Counted from the stretch's first letter, positions 38,429 through 50,212 are shown. The stretch is 64,000 nucleotides of DNA from Cotesia glomerata (GCF_020080835.1 NC_058165.1:7787771-7851770); one strand, 5' to 3'. Translations and numbers: made by a program. Notes: generated by a model not told the origin, from the letters alone.

Positions 38429-40775
38429 TTGTCGTTTAATAGCGAACCCAAAAATTCACAATCAAGCTCGGCATCCCAAGTTAGCGCTGCAACTCAATTA
38501 CCCGTGATAAACGATGCATTGCGACTGTTGAATCAATCGCCGATTCCTTCAAAAAAATTGAATAATTATCAATTTTTAAATAATAAAATAAATCAGATAT
38601 CTGACAGCTTAAAAAAAAATTTGCTCTCAGCTGCCGATGAAGGATCGATCGACGATGATGGTGAAAATTTTCGCTCTTTAATTAAAATGCTGCATGATAA
38701 ATTCAATGATAAAGAAACGGATAAGTCTTTAAAAATACAAATTTTAACATTGTTACCTGAAAAATGGAGTGAAACACGTATTTGTGAAACTATGAATACA
38801 TCACGACATTTAACAAGGGTAGCAAAAAAGTTGGTTGAAAAAAAGGGTTTACTTTCAACACCTGAATCGAAATTAGGTAGGTATAGCGTAGAATTGATGT
38901 TTCTGGTACATCTGAAGACTGAATTACTTAACATTTTTTGTATAGGGAGGACAATTACTGATCAAATGTTATTAAAAATTGAGAATTTTTACAACGATGA
39001 TGAGTATAGTGCTTTGATGCCCGGTATGAAAGACTTTGTTTCAGTTCGAAATAATGATGGTAATTGAGTACACGTCCAAAAACGGCTTGTTCTGTCTAAC
39101 TTAAAAGAACTATACCAATGTTTCCGTGAAATAAACCCAACAGAGAAAATTGGATTTTCGAAATTCGCTTCTTTACGACCGAAACATTGTGTGTTAGCAG
39201 GAGCAAGTGGAACACACACCATCTGTGTATGTACGATCCATCAAAACTTTAAGTTGATGATGCTTGATAATTATCAAATTAATTAATAATTATAAGTGTG
39301 TGAATTTTCTGTTTATTTAATAACTTTTCTTTTAGGTGCAAATCTTCATTCTTTAACAATAAATACAGAAAAGCCCATAAAACACTATAGTGATTGTTTG
39401 GACATGATAATTTGTGAGACTCCATCGGTGCAATGTTATTTGGGTGGATGTAACAACTGTCCAGGGGTAGATGAGTTGAGTAACATTCTACTAATATGTT
39501 TTGAGAATCAGGAGATCGAGAATATTACCTATAAGTATTGGATATCAAAACCGAGAAGTAGTTTGGAAACTTTTATCAAGCCTACAGAAGAATTTGTTGA
39601 AAACTTTTGTAGTGAACTAAAAGTTTTTTTACCTCACTCATTTATTGCTAAAGAACAAGCCAAATTTTTGAAAACATTATGCGTTCGTAGTACAAAATGC
39701 AGCATCTGGTTTTCACTGGAATAATAACCAGGCAACAGTGTTTCCGGTGGTTATTTATTACAAAGTAAATGATGAACTTGAACACATAAGTTTAGTTAGG
39801 GGAAGGACGGGCAAAACGGATATGTTAATTTGAAAATGAAATAACAAATATATATTACAATCATATCCATTCTTAACTTTGGCTAATAATTTTTGGGTAA
39901 TTGAAGTTTATAATTAAAGTAAAATAAAAATAATAACAAAGAAATTCTTCTTCGAAATTAAAAAAAAAAGTCAACATAATCCGTTTTGCCCTACCAGGGC
40001 GGGCAAAATGAATACTCAGGTCGCGTAAAACGAATACTGATTGGAAAATACATTTCAATCAAAACAATCGTCGCAAAATATCAACCGCGTCCTGAATATG
40101 AAGAAAAAATCAAATCTGCATCGTCCTTAACAACATTAAACTAAGTACTGTATACTTACGATTTAAAATTTTTTTTTTCCTAAATTTCAATATTTATAAA
40201 AAAAATTCCCACAAGTATGCAAAACCAATGCTTTATCGATAACGGTAAGTGTAGTTACATAATAGATTGATAGATTGCTGTCTAAAATGTTTCTATCGAC
40301 CGACCAGCGATTTAAAACGATTATTCATTTTACCCGCCCTCTCCGTCTTGCCCGTCCGTCCCCTATTATTTCAGACTGTAATAAACACGATGCCGTTGCT
40401 GTTCATGTTTTCATCAAATTAATAAGTGATTATGTAAAAAGTCTTCCTGAACGCTGTAACAAGATTTATTATTTTTCTGATGGGGCTCCTCAACAGTTCA
40501 AAAACTTTAAAAATTTTGTAAATTTATATTATCATGAAGGTGATTTTGATATTTCTGCTGAATGGCATTTTTCTGCGACTGCCCATGGCAAAGGTCCATG
40601 TGATGGAATTGGTGGCATCATCAAACGACACGCAGCAAGAGCAAGTCTCCAACTTGCAGTTGATAAACAAATAACAACACCGATAGAATTTTTTGAATGG
40701 GCTTCTAATCCGAATAACTTACCAAATATCATAGTTAAGTTTTCTCCAGAAGAAGATAATATAATACAACATTAA
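38429..40775 (+). pseudogene. Transposase-like gene, broken, superfamily unassigned
   Basis: Coding pieces: 38429-39067, a TGA stop at 39065-39067, then the same frame continues (VHVQKRLVLSNLKELYQCF) to about 39284. A polypyrimidine run ending TTTTAG at 39331-39336 suggests an intron before GANLHSLTIN. The piece to 39724 holds a Cys cluster (CETPSVQCYLGGCNNCPG). A frame change near 39700 continues HWNNNQATVFPVVIYY to 39798. A 565-bp MITE intervenes, then IISDCNKHDAVAVHVF to 40775. The last part has FSDGAPQQFKNFKNF and AEWHFSATAHGKGPCDGIGG followed by IIKR, a DDE-nuclease-like pattern with candidate Asp in SDG and CDG. Product by inference: transposase of the surrounding element. Active-site roles are inferred from pattern, not alignment. 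Confidence 0.7.
39799..40363. mobile_element. 565-bp MITE with TA target duplication, inside the transposase gene
   Basis: Starts GGGGAAGGACGGGCAAAACG and ends TTGCCCGTCCGTCCCC, flanked by TA at 39797-39798 and 40364-40365. Removing it with one TA joins the reading frame ..ISLV/IISDC.., which independently confirms the borders. The termini and TA duplication fit Tc1/mariner-type non-autonomous elements. A related GGGCAAA-rich element lies at 60.27-60.86 kb. Confidence 0.9.
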
Positions 40776-41261
40776 CTGATTTAAATGACAGATTTTTGAA
40801 AACGAAACCAATTGTAGGAACTCAACAACTACATTGTATAATTCCGGACAAAAATGGTTGTTTGTATGTTAAAAAATTTTCAAACTCTAATGAACACAGA
40901 ATTTGTAAAATATTAAAACGCCAGAGAGAAAATTAATAAATAATTTTTTGTATTCTTTTTGTGAAATCAACTGTATTAATCATTAAACTTAGTCATTATA
41001 TTCGTAAATTTAATCTATAAATTGAGAATATTATATCATAAAATCGTTAAATTTTATTTGTTTATGATAAAAATAAAGTTTACGGAAAAAAAATTTTTTC
41101 CATTTATGAAAATTTGACAATTTTTATTTTAAATAAATAAAAAAAATATAAAAAAAAAATCGGCTCTGCTCGAGATTAGCGGGGATAGTTGTCAAATTAA
41201 TTGAAGTTTTTTTTGAGAAAAAAAAAATGGCGGACTTCGAAAAAATGACGATTTTACTTAA

Positions 41262-41570
41262 AGAAAACCGATTATTTTATATAATTGATCATGTTAAATT
41301 TTTTTCGTGTATTTTTTCGAAAAGTTCATTCAAAAAGAAAAATTTTTTTTAAAAAAAAGGTACCCAAAAGTCAATTTCTAAAAAAGTTATGGCTATTTGA
41401 AAATAAAAAAGCCATTTTTTTGAAAAATTCATAACTTTTTTTGGGTTGGATAAAAAAATCTGAAAAAATTCTCAAAAATGTCTTTCAAAGGGTAGAAAAG
41501 AATAGTAAAGTTTCAGCTAAATCTGAAGGGGTCGGGTTCAAAAGTGGTCGATTTGTCATGGAATACCCCA
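41262..41570 (-). repeat. Right terminal inverted repeat
   Basis: Reverse complement of 37675-37984 with scattered differences. A 64-residue frame within it is incidental. Confidence 0.92.
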
Positions 41571-43043
41571 TATATTCTTTATTTTATTTCATCAACATGT
41601 TTGAAGAGAGAAAGGGAATTCAACAGACAACATAAATCCAACTATGTAAATAACCTACGGTTATTTTTATTTTATAAATATATGCCACGGTATATATTTA
41701 TTTTGAATACATTAATGAAGTGATTCATTAATTAATTAAATTATTTTAAAGTGACCTTGAGAGATAATAGCTCGGAATTGAGAGGACATTTTCAGAAAAA
41801 ATGAAGTAAGATAAATTTTTATTTTCGAAAATTTAAAAATGCATGAATGATAATACTCATAAAATGCTTGTTGATTTTTTGAATAAAAAAGCGCCATCTC
41901 GCCACACCTGACATTGATAAGTAGATTTCTAAGATGAATATTGAAAAAGAAATCTATATAAAAAATAGGATTTGTAACATATGAAAGTTTTTTGACAATA
42001 AAAATTTTATCTATCTTTTACATCTGGAAAATTGTTTCCATATAATTGATAAAATTCAAAATTTTTTGAAAATTTTCAAAAAACCACAACTCATAGAACT
42101 AACTGGCCGATTTTACTTATCTTCGAACTTGATCTTGGTATTGTTTTATGAAATGGGTCCACAAAATTTTATGAAGATCGGCTCTTAAACTGTGGGTCCA
42201 ATTACGCTGACATGGCACGTTATACATATAAATTATTGGGTTGATACTATTTTTTGACATAATTCAATAAAATAAAACATTATAAGAAAATTTAAGAAAT
42301 CTACCTACTAGCTCCAAATCCTTATCAATGAATTGAGACAATAAATAGCAGTAATTAAAATATCAGATCTTGGAAGAATATTCGAACGAAGCAGATAGAA
42401 CATAATTAAAAATAATTTTTAATAGAATGCTGGAGACTTGGTGGCATGCGTGAAACGGGTGAAAAGCCTGGAGGCGATCGACAGGCTTGCCGTCTATAAC
42501 TGTGATAAGGGACACATGTCCGCGGGCATAATTTCAAGTCGGCATTCCTTCACGATGTTTTTCTCCGCTTCACCAGCATCAGACATGTCCGAGAGAAAAT
42601 ATCTCTGTCATAAATATTTTAACTAAATTCGCGTTTAAAGTTCTAGTGGCAGTACCCTGGTATGCAGGACTCAAGACTCAAGACTCGGGACGCTGTGCAC
42701 GTTGGCGAATAAAAGAACAATCAGCTGAACATCGGACATCAAAAATGAGCTGAAGATTAAAATTGAATGGAGGTCATCGCCCCGAAGACATTCCCACTAT
42801 CTATTTAATTATGGTAGACTTTATGTACCTACACCACCGAGCAGCATCTAGGTATTAGTAACTCATGCGAGTTGAGTGTACCGAGTCCTCACCAGGGACA
42901 CGGTTCCAATCCATGCATACCATTCCACTCTAACGAGCTGGACCCTCAACTTGCTAAAACGTGACAGCATTTAAATTTTATTGTATCAGCTTCAGCTGTT
43001 CAGCTGTACCGATGACATGCCAACCTCAGAAGGCTACACACAA
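41571..43043. other. No gene called; mixed-composition segment 42420-42960
   Basis: 42420-42960 is clearly less AT-rich than its surroundings, with a 62-residue open frame (42438-42626, starting at GTG or TTG-type codon) and an ACTCAAGACTCAAGACTCGG direct repeat near 42670. It could be an exon, UTR or non-coding transcript, but there is no recognisable domain or clear splice structure. Confidence 0.3.
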
Positions 43044-43275
43044 AAAAAAATAACTTGCTTCAAGTAAATATTTTTCTTCTAAATTTCAGTCTTGTTTCAA
43101 AATATTTACAGCTCTTAATTATAGAAAACGGTTAAACTTGGATGAATAAATTATAAGTCTTGGATGGAGATAAAAAAAATTTCTATTCAAGAATTTTATT
43201 CTTCGGCCGAGAATTTTATTGTTTTCTAACGAGGTACACATATATATCACCCAAGTATTTTTTTCTCTTGGTTCG
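43044..43275. repeat. Dispersed repeat, pair with 23.26-23.49 kb
   Basis: Same order of blocks as at 23262-23490, with scattered substitutions. Begins near an ACACAAAAAAAAATAACTTG motif that resembles MITE ends. Confidence 0.7.
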
Positions 43276-43449
43276 AGGTTGGTAAAATTGGTTCAAAATA
43301 ATACCGACTTTTCTCAAGAATACCAAATTTTTTCAATTAGGTTGTTATTTAACTTGCTTCAAAAATACATCGACATATTTTTAAATTATTAATTAGTGAA
43401 TGTCTACAATACTCATATTAAATCTTGATTATAAAATTAAAAAGTTTGG

Positions 43450-43620
43450 AAAATCCAAAAGTGCACGACTCATAATGCTCATTTAATTATGAAATATTAA
43501 AAAAAAAAAAAAACATTTTTCGATCGTAAAGCACTCTCTGATGCTTCGCATCATGAGTCATGCAAAAAAAAAACATAAGTCGTTCAAAATTAGCTGCCGA
43601 AAAAACAGCTGTACTAGGAA
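43450..43620. repeat. Repeat with TGATGCTTCGCATCATGAGTC motif
   Basis: TTTTTCGATCGTAAAGCACTC followed by the GATGC-TTC-GCATC hairpin also occurs at 45605-45660. GTGCACGACTCATAATGCTC at 43460 is echoed inverted near 59250-59275. Probably fragments of one element family. Confidence 0.5.
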
Positions 43621-43789
43621 GGTAATGGACAGACGCCCCTGGTGGAATAAATGTACATAATATGTATAGATATATCACCATCCATGTAAATTTTACATGG
43701 ATATATATAGATATACAGTCATCTGGCTTTTTTATTTTGTTAATTGTACATGAATGACACTGAATTACCTACCCATGCAGGAAACCCCC

Positions 43790-44178
43790 AGAGTTGACAA
43801 AGGGGCCAGTACTGGGAAACCTAGCTTCGGCGTACCTGTATTGGCCCATGCGTGGGCCAGGCTGTTTAACCCAGCCTCAGCCATGCCAATTATTACCCAA
43901 TCTTGGGCCAAGACTGGCTAACTCAGCCTTGGCCATTCATTGGCGACCCAAGCGTGGGCCAAAACTGGTTAACCCAGCCTCGGCCATGCCAATAATTATC
44001 CAAGCTTGTGCCAAGACTGGCTAACCTAGCCTTGGCGATTCATCGGTGACCCAAGCTTGGGCCAAGACTGGGCAACCACGCCTTGGTCGGCCCAATTATT
44101 ACCCGAGCCTGGGCCAGAACTGGGTCACCCAGTCACGGCCACAATGATTACCCAAGGGTTAGCCAAGATTGGGAAACC
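43790..44178 (+). repeat. GGGCCA-rich tandem array, part 1
   Basis: Units of roughly 60-65 bases with CTTGGGCCAAGACTGG, TAACCCAGCCTTGGCCAT and CCAATTATTACCCAAG blocks, about six units with moderate divergence. Strikingly GC-rich against its surroundings. The 76-residue frame is repeat translation, not a gene. Confidence 0.9.
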
Positions 44179-44180
44179 TA

Positions 44181-44402
44181 CACTGAAAAAAAAAATTAAC
44201 TTAATTCAAGAGAAAAATTTTTGAACCAAGAAAATAACTTTGAAGAGTTTAATTGTCTTCAATCAAAACGAAAAATTCTTTAATTAAATAAAATTTACTT
44301 AAATCGAGAAAAATTTCTTAGTTTAAGAATTTTTCTACTCAAATCAAGAAGATGAAATTCTTAAAAATTATTTACTTGATTTAAGTAAATTTTTTTTCTT
44401 TG
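44181..44402. mobile_element. CACTGA-family MITE inside the GGGCCA array
   Basis: TA|CACTGAAAAAAAAAATTAAC at the left and TTTTTTTTCTTTG|TA at the right, with TTAATTCAAGAG/TTGATTTAAG arms. Excising it with one TA restores AACCTAGCC, the array's own consensus, proving both borders and a TA duplication. Confidence 0.88.
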
Positions 44403-44480
44403 TAGCCATGGGCGTTGAATAGCAACCAAGACTTGAGCCAGAATTGGGTAACCTAGCCTTAGCCATTCAATGGGAAATTC
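44403..44480 (+). repeat. GGGCCA-rich array, part 2
   Basis: Continuation of the array after the MITE: GCCATGGGCG, ACTTGAGCCAGAATTGGG, AACCTAGCCTTAGCCATTCA. Confidence 0.8.
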
Positions 44481-45105
44481 AAACTTAATAAATCATTAAG
44501 TAATAGAATTTTAAACAGTAAACATTTATTGTTTAACGAATATTTGCTAACAAATTCTAAAATTTAAAATTTATTATTTAACCAAGACAATTGCATATCG
44601 TCAAAATTGATGTAGTCTTAAAAAAATTAAAATATAATAATTTACAGTTGAATTTTTAATATTGATAATTTTAAACATGAAAATTTATCATAAGATATTA
44701 AAAATATACAGAACGATGTACAAAGTTTAAAGTAATATAACAACTTGACTCTTTCATTTTTTTTAACTATAATAAACATTTGTACAAAATAGTTAATTTT
44801 CATCGAAACACAATATTAAATAACATAAATTATATAAATAATAAACCGTCACATTTCGTCACTATATAGATTTAGCTTATCAGAATAATAAGATGTGCAT
44901 CAACTTATCGGTCGTACGGTGTAGGGGTTAGTTATCGGTCTGGCAAGCGCGCGGCTCGGGTTCGAATCTCGATTAGAAGAACGGATACGATTTTCACACT
45001 TTATTTCTTATAATTAGCAACAATTAGGTTTGAATTTACTTTACTTACAAAATAAAATAAAAAAATAACATTCCAATAATTCTTTTTTATCATTTTTTAT
45101 CAAAT
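44481..45105. other. AT-rich spacer within the array
   Basis: About 600 bases without GGGCCA motifs. It contains a tRNA-like stretch at 44911-44985; the rest shows nothing recognisable. Confidence 0.45.
44911..44985 (+). ncRNA. tRNA-like sequence (pseudo-tRNA or SINE head)
   Basis: GTGTAGGGGTTAGTTATCGG resembles an RNA polymerase III A box and GGGTTCGAATCTC a B box, about 34 bases apart, with a TCGGG/CTCGA T-stem. I cannot close a 7-bp acceptor stem or a good anticodon arm, so a functional tRNA is unlikely. Confidence 0.45.
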
Positions 45106-45107
45106 GG

Positions 45108-45300
45108 CATGGGCCAGACTTGAAAATTAACTATGGCTCAGCCCTGGTAACCAGGCGTGGGCCAGTCCTGGTAACCAGGCTTGGCCCATCGTTATCATCC
45201 CAGACTTCAACCAGGACTGGGCCAAGCCTGGCTTGCAAGCTTGGCCCAGAGTTTTACATAGTTGAGCCAAGGCTGGGCCAAGCTAGGCCCCGTGGTACTT
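45108..45300 (+). repeat. GGGCCA-rich array, part 3
   Basis: CATGGGCCAGACTTG, GGTAACCAGGCGTGGGCCAG, TCCTGGTAACCAGGCTTGG, CCAGGACTGGGCCAAGCCTG. A shorter, tighter unit than part 1. Confidence 0.85.
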
Positions 45301-46805
45301 TCCTCTATGGGTAACCATTCGCATTCGGTGACCTACAATTCTCTTAAAGAATTAAAAAAAAAAAATTCAACTCGATTGATGCATTTTTTCGCAAGTTATA
45401 GTGTTTTCAAAGTTTCATACATGACGGACAAGAAAATTTTTTAACCTATTTTGATGTTTTTTTCCGTCTCTAGTGCACTAAATCAATTTTTGAAAAGTGT
45501 CAAATTAATTTCCATTAAATTATCTTGACAATAGTATGCAAAATATCTTGATTTCGTGAACTAACAAGACTATAATAATGAAAATAGTTGCCGAAATGAG
45601 GCGAAAAAAATTTTTCGATCGTAAAGCACTCTTTGATGCTTCGCATCATGAGTCGTGCAATACGTTTTTTTATCTATAAACGTTTTTGTTTACAAATATT
45701 AGAAATTATAGGTAGTTACAATTATACACTATAGATTTTTTTTCTCGTATAAAAATAATTTTTCTGTGACAATGTCAAGATCATTTTATTTAATAAATAA
45801 TTTTCTAATTAGAAACTAGTTATTGTTTCATATTTTAAATATTTTATGACAAAATCATCAACGACAGACACTATTAGGTTATCTAATAAACAAAAGTCTT
45901 GAATTACATCCGTTCGTTGGATAAATCTCTACACCTAGTAATTATTATTATTTAAATTGGATTTGTTCTATAATGAAAATTGTATTTATTGATGCATTTA
46001 TTATAATTCATTATTAAATTATTATATTAATTATTATTAAATAATCAACTTTGCAGAAAGTCTTTTGATGTAAAGAATAAAAACTTGCAACTAACCGAAA
46101 AAAAATAACAAGTGTCATCAGTAATACGGCTATTGTTTGTTGATGCACCATCTGGTGTTTAAATTTTAATTCATCCCAACAAAATATTTTTGTTGGTTTG
46201 AGAATTATATTAACGTGTAATTGGCTGAGACACTACCAGTGTCTCCGGATATTGAATTAAAAACTTATACTTTTGAATTATCAAGCACAAACAAATTCTT
46301 AAGCAAGAACTCAGAAACTAAAAAAAAATTTTTAAACTTGAATTCAGCAAGAAGTTCCAGAGATAACCTGCAAGGTCAAGTGATTTTCATATTTTTTTTT
46401 TTTTTTTTAGGATAGATTTAACGAAGCGGGCGTGAACTAATTAATAATTAATATTTTTGAACCACGTAAAAATATCAGAATTTCGCTACTGAAAATATTT
46501 ATTAAATTTATTTAGAAGATAGATCTCAAGTGTCAGGCTATTATCTCATAACTGTTTAGTAGTAAATAACGAGAGTGTATTCAGTAGCAATGCTCGGGTG
46601 TTCTGTACCCCGTCCATTAATCGTATCAATTACATTTCGCTAGTATCCGTTATGATAATATTATTATATTTATAGTGAGAATGATAACATCAACAATACC
46701 GTAACGGTGAACGCGGATATATTATAGTAATGATAACATTTATGACGTCAATTAACTATCGATATTAATGAAAGTAACATTGAGTGGTCAATCGTGCATT
46801 TATAT
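45301..46805. other. No gene seen
   Basis: Holds the second GATGCTTCGCATC copy (45605-45660) and a poly-T tract near 46391-46410. No coding support. Confidence 0.35.
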
Positions 46806-47429
46806 TAGGGGTGTGCGAATATTGTTCGAATCGCATCGAATCGAATAGTACTATTCGATTCGAAATTCAAATCGAATATTCGAATAATTTAAACAGTCGT
46901 TTTCTGTTGATAACCTAACTAATTTTTGTGTAAAAATTACTTTGTTTTATTTTATTTGACCAAATGAAGTCTTCATAATTATTTGATAGTAAAGTCTGCT
47001 TATTATTTGTAATAAATATTTCTTAGTGTATTTGGACCCCCGCCCCGGAGCACCCCGCCATTTTGACATTTCTCCAGGAAAATTCAGTTTTTTTTTTTAA
47101 ATGAGATCTACGACACGATGGATCAGACATTGAAGGAGTGTCAATATAGACTACATTTGGAAATTCTATAAGCTTTATCTCTAGCTAGGATTATTTAAAT
47201 TAATTTATTTTTGTCTTCACTGAATTAATTATTCTACTTGTGTGTTGATTTTATATTGTACTAAAAATTAGTACTATAAAACTGCTATATAAAATTCCTG
47301 TATTAAAAAGTTGATGTGACGATTTCATTGTTGTCGCTTTTCGCTGCTATGGCAACCACTTTGGCAACGGTTATCAAGATGAAATCAAGGTAAAATCAAG
47401 ATGAGCTTACATAGTTGAAAATATCATCA

Positions 47430-48530
47430 GTGGACAAAATACGTCATATCTTAATTATTGTCATTTTTTAAGATATAAGCTTATCCTACAGTTAAGCTAA
47501 TCGAGACGTTTCATTTGACTATGCACACGATTTTTTTCATATTTTTTATATATATGATATTTCTCATATTTGTGAAATATTTAAAATATGTAAAAAATTC
47601 GTGTTGGTATTCAAATGAAAGGTCTCAATAATTGTAACTCTTAGATGAGCTTATATCGTTAAAAATATTATCAGTGGACAAAATACGTCATATCTTAATT
47701 AATGACATTTTTTCAGATATCCTTTTTTTTCTCATTTTTTCTCATCCTGAAGTTACGCTCATTAAGACCTTTCATTTGAGTACGCACACGATTTTTCTCA
47801 TATATTTTATATATTTCGCAAATATGAGAAATATCATATGTATAAAACACATGGAAAAATTCGCGTGGGTATTCAAATAAAAGGTATCGATAAGTGCTAC
47901 TCCAGAATCAGCTTATATCGTTCAAAATATCATTAGTACACTGATAGAAGGATTTGTTTATAGTTAAAAAGATTTGTTAATATTTAATAAATGATTTATT
48001 AGAAGCCATTTGTTGGTCCTTAAAAAATATTTCTTAGTATTTAAAAAGATTTATTAATATTTAATAAATGAATATCAGATTTATTAAATACAAACAAATC
48101 ATTTTAAATACTAAGAAATATTTGTTTAATATTAAAAAGTGGTCTCTAATAAATGATTTGTTAAATATTAACAAATATTATTTAATACAAATAAATCCTT
48201 CTATCAGTGTAGACAAACTACAAAGTCATTTCTTTATCATTGACATTTTTTTTAGATATAAGCTCATTCTGATGTTACTTACGCTCATCGAGACCTTTCA
48301 TTTGAGTACCCACACGAATTTTTCTATATATTTTATACATATGATAATTCTCATATTTGTAAAATATATAAAATATATGAAAAATTCGTGTGGGTATTGT
48401 AATGAAAGGTCTCGATAAGTGTAACTCCAGGATGGGCTTATATCGTTAAAAAAAGCGTGTGAAAATATTATCGATAGATAAAATACAACGTCATTTCTTA
48501 ATTATTAACATTTTTTAAGACATAAGCTCA
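47430..48530. repeat. Three palindromic units inside the foldback
   Basis: Units near 47455-47660, 47695-47935 and 48235-48520 each read AGATATAAGCTCATCCT, CTCATCGAGACCTTTCATTT, GAGTACGCACACGATTTTT, then an AT-rich centre, then the same blocks inverted (TTCAAATGAAAGGTCTCGAT, GATGAGCTTATATCG). A fourth unit is within 56150-56400. Confidence 0.82.
47937..48211. mobile_element. 275-bp MITE, CACTGATAGAAGG ends, inside the foldback
   Basis: TA|CACTGATAGAAGGATTTGTT at the left and AAATCCTTCTATCAGTG|TA at the right; arms of ATTTGTTAATATTTAATAAA. It splits a unit that reads ..ATCAGTGGACAAA.. in sister units, which supports insertion at TA. The ORF running across it is spurious. Confidence 0.88.
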
Positions 48531-49296
48531 TCCTGATGTTACGCTCTTCGCAACCCTTATTTAAGTACGCTTCTGTCAAAATGTTTATTATCAACAATTC
48601 AATTAATCAATATTTTTACAAATTTAATTAATTTATATTCAACCGTTGCCATGATAATCGTTGTCAAAGTGGTTGTCATAGCAGTGAAAAGCGACAACAA
48701 CGAAATCGTTTTCAATGTCTGATCCATCATGTTGTAGATCTCATTTAAACAATAATCGAATTTTCCCGGAAAAATGTCAAAATGGTGGGGTGCACCGGGA
48801 CAGGGGGTCTGAATACACCAAGAAATATTCATTACAATTAATAAGTAGACTTTACTAGCAAATAATTATGAAGACTTATTTAGTTAAATCAAATAAAACG
48901 AAGTGATTTTTTCAAAAAAATTAGTTAGTTTATCAACAGAAAACGACTGTTTGAATTATTCGGAATATTCGAATTATTCGAATAATTCGAACTATTCGAA
49001 TTATTCGAATATTCGATTCGAAATTCGAGGCGAATAATTCGTAAGTTCGAATATTCGCACACCCCTAATTTATATACTCTGTTCATTTTTTATCTTTTTC
49101 TTCTTAACTTCATCTGATTATTATCTTTGCGGACTTATTCGAGTCCGGATTCCGCGATTTATTCATTTATTAATTTTCTCATTTCAATCAACACCTATGA
49201 GATAACTTTTAACTAACTTTTTTTTGCAAAAAATTGGACTTCTAAATTTGACAGAAGAGTTGACTCTCTCATTAAAAAATGTTGCCTCCGCACCAA

Positions 49297-49403
49297 TAGA
49301 AGAATTAACTTGATTCAAGAAAACCGTTTTGAAGAAAATGTATTTCTTGAATCAAGAGAAATTCTCTTTCTTGAATTAAGTTAACTTTTCTATCCGTGTT
49401 GAG
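49297..49403. repeat. Short relative of the CACTGATAAAA MITE
   Basis: AGAAGAATTAACTTGATTCA at the left and TTGAATTAAGTTAACTTTTC at the right with an internal TTGAATCAAGAG. Ends are degraded. Confidence 0.55.
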
Positions 49404-50209
49404 TATTTATACAATAAAATATGTTTTTTAGTCAAATTTTGTTTCACCAGAAAGGTTTTGACGTCAATTAGTGCATTTGAAAAATTTAATATGATTTTTA
49501 GCGATAATTAATTTATTATCATAATTTATTGGAATTATTATAAATAGATTTTAATTTAAAGCCGGATGAAATTTATTCACTTATTTATTTTATTCTGTAC
49601 ATGTCAATGTTTCTATATGTCAAATATTAATCCATATAATTAAGAGAATAAGAAAATTTGATGACAAGGATGTTTGAATTTAAAAAAGATTAAATAAAGA
49701 GATTAATTAAATTTTGAATCATCAAAAAAGTCTTGAGGAGAATTTACTGTACCTTTGAACGATTTTTTATTTTTCTTAGTGCTAATTAATGTTTTATGTA
49801 AAGTTTGTTGAGGAGTTTTTAATATAGTTTATGGATTTGTGGCCTTGACATTTGTTAATTAATTAGTGATAATTGATCCTATGATTATAGTAATATTACT
49901 TTACAATTTATTTAAAAAGAACCCAAATTGTGTATATTGTGATTGAAAATATACCCAAATCATTAGGCCAAAATTTTTTTATTAAAATAACTAATTTTTG
50001 ACACTCCAAAATTATTGTTAATGAAAAATAAGAGAAAATTATCATTTTAATTTTTTTTTTCAATTCCGCCGTTTTTCGCGAATTTTCGCGTTTTCTCGAG
50101 ACTTTGAATTTTTAAATTATTCCAGGTATATACGTTTTCATTTTGAAAATAGTTTTACGATTGATAAGTCCATCCAATTCAAAATATATTATTGTTATTA
50201 TTTAAGGTG

Positions 50210-50212
<3 letters not shown>
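49404..50212. other. AT-rich sequence, no gene seen
   Basis: Nothing recognisable apart from short homopolymers. Confidence 0.35.

Larger units (their letters stand above)
37675..41570 (+). mobile_element. 3.9-kb DNA transposon with ~310-bp inverted repeats
   Basis: Left TIR 37675-37984 and right TIR 41262-41570 are inverted copies: TGGG(C)TATTCCATGCCAAA at one end, GGAATACCCCA at the other, inner ends at AATAATCGGTTTT / AAAACCGATTATT. Between them is a broken transposase-like gene, one arm of a foldback and a 565-bp MITE. The ends lie in ATATAT on both sides, so the target duplication cannot be sized. I cannot name the superfamily. Confidence 0.85.
46808..49065. mobile_element. 2.26-kb foldback element, GGGGTGTGCGAAT ends, TA-flanked
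   Basis: TA|GGGGTGTGCGAATATTGTTC at the left and GAATATTCGCACACCCC|TA at the right. The left arm (to about 47400) and right arm (from about 48590) match inverted, including ACAGTCGTTTTCTGTTGATA, CATTTTGACATTT and TTGTTGTCGCTTTTC. The left arm has about 165 extra bases at ~47140-47310. The ends are dense in ATTCGAATATTCG palindromes. The interior has palindromic units described separately and a MITE. No coding sequence. Confidence 0.9.

Noticed and set aside
42438..42626. 62-residue ORF in a less AT-rich segment
   Set aside because: No motif, no clear start, and short length; kept only as a region note.
43794..45314. Repeat-derived ORFs in the GGGCCA array
   Set aside because: Periodic translation of tandem units, with no start or domain.
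48068..48418. 116-residue ORF
   Set aside because: Runs out of an inserted MITE into a palindromic unit of the foldback.
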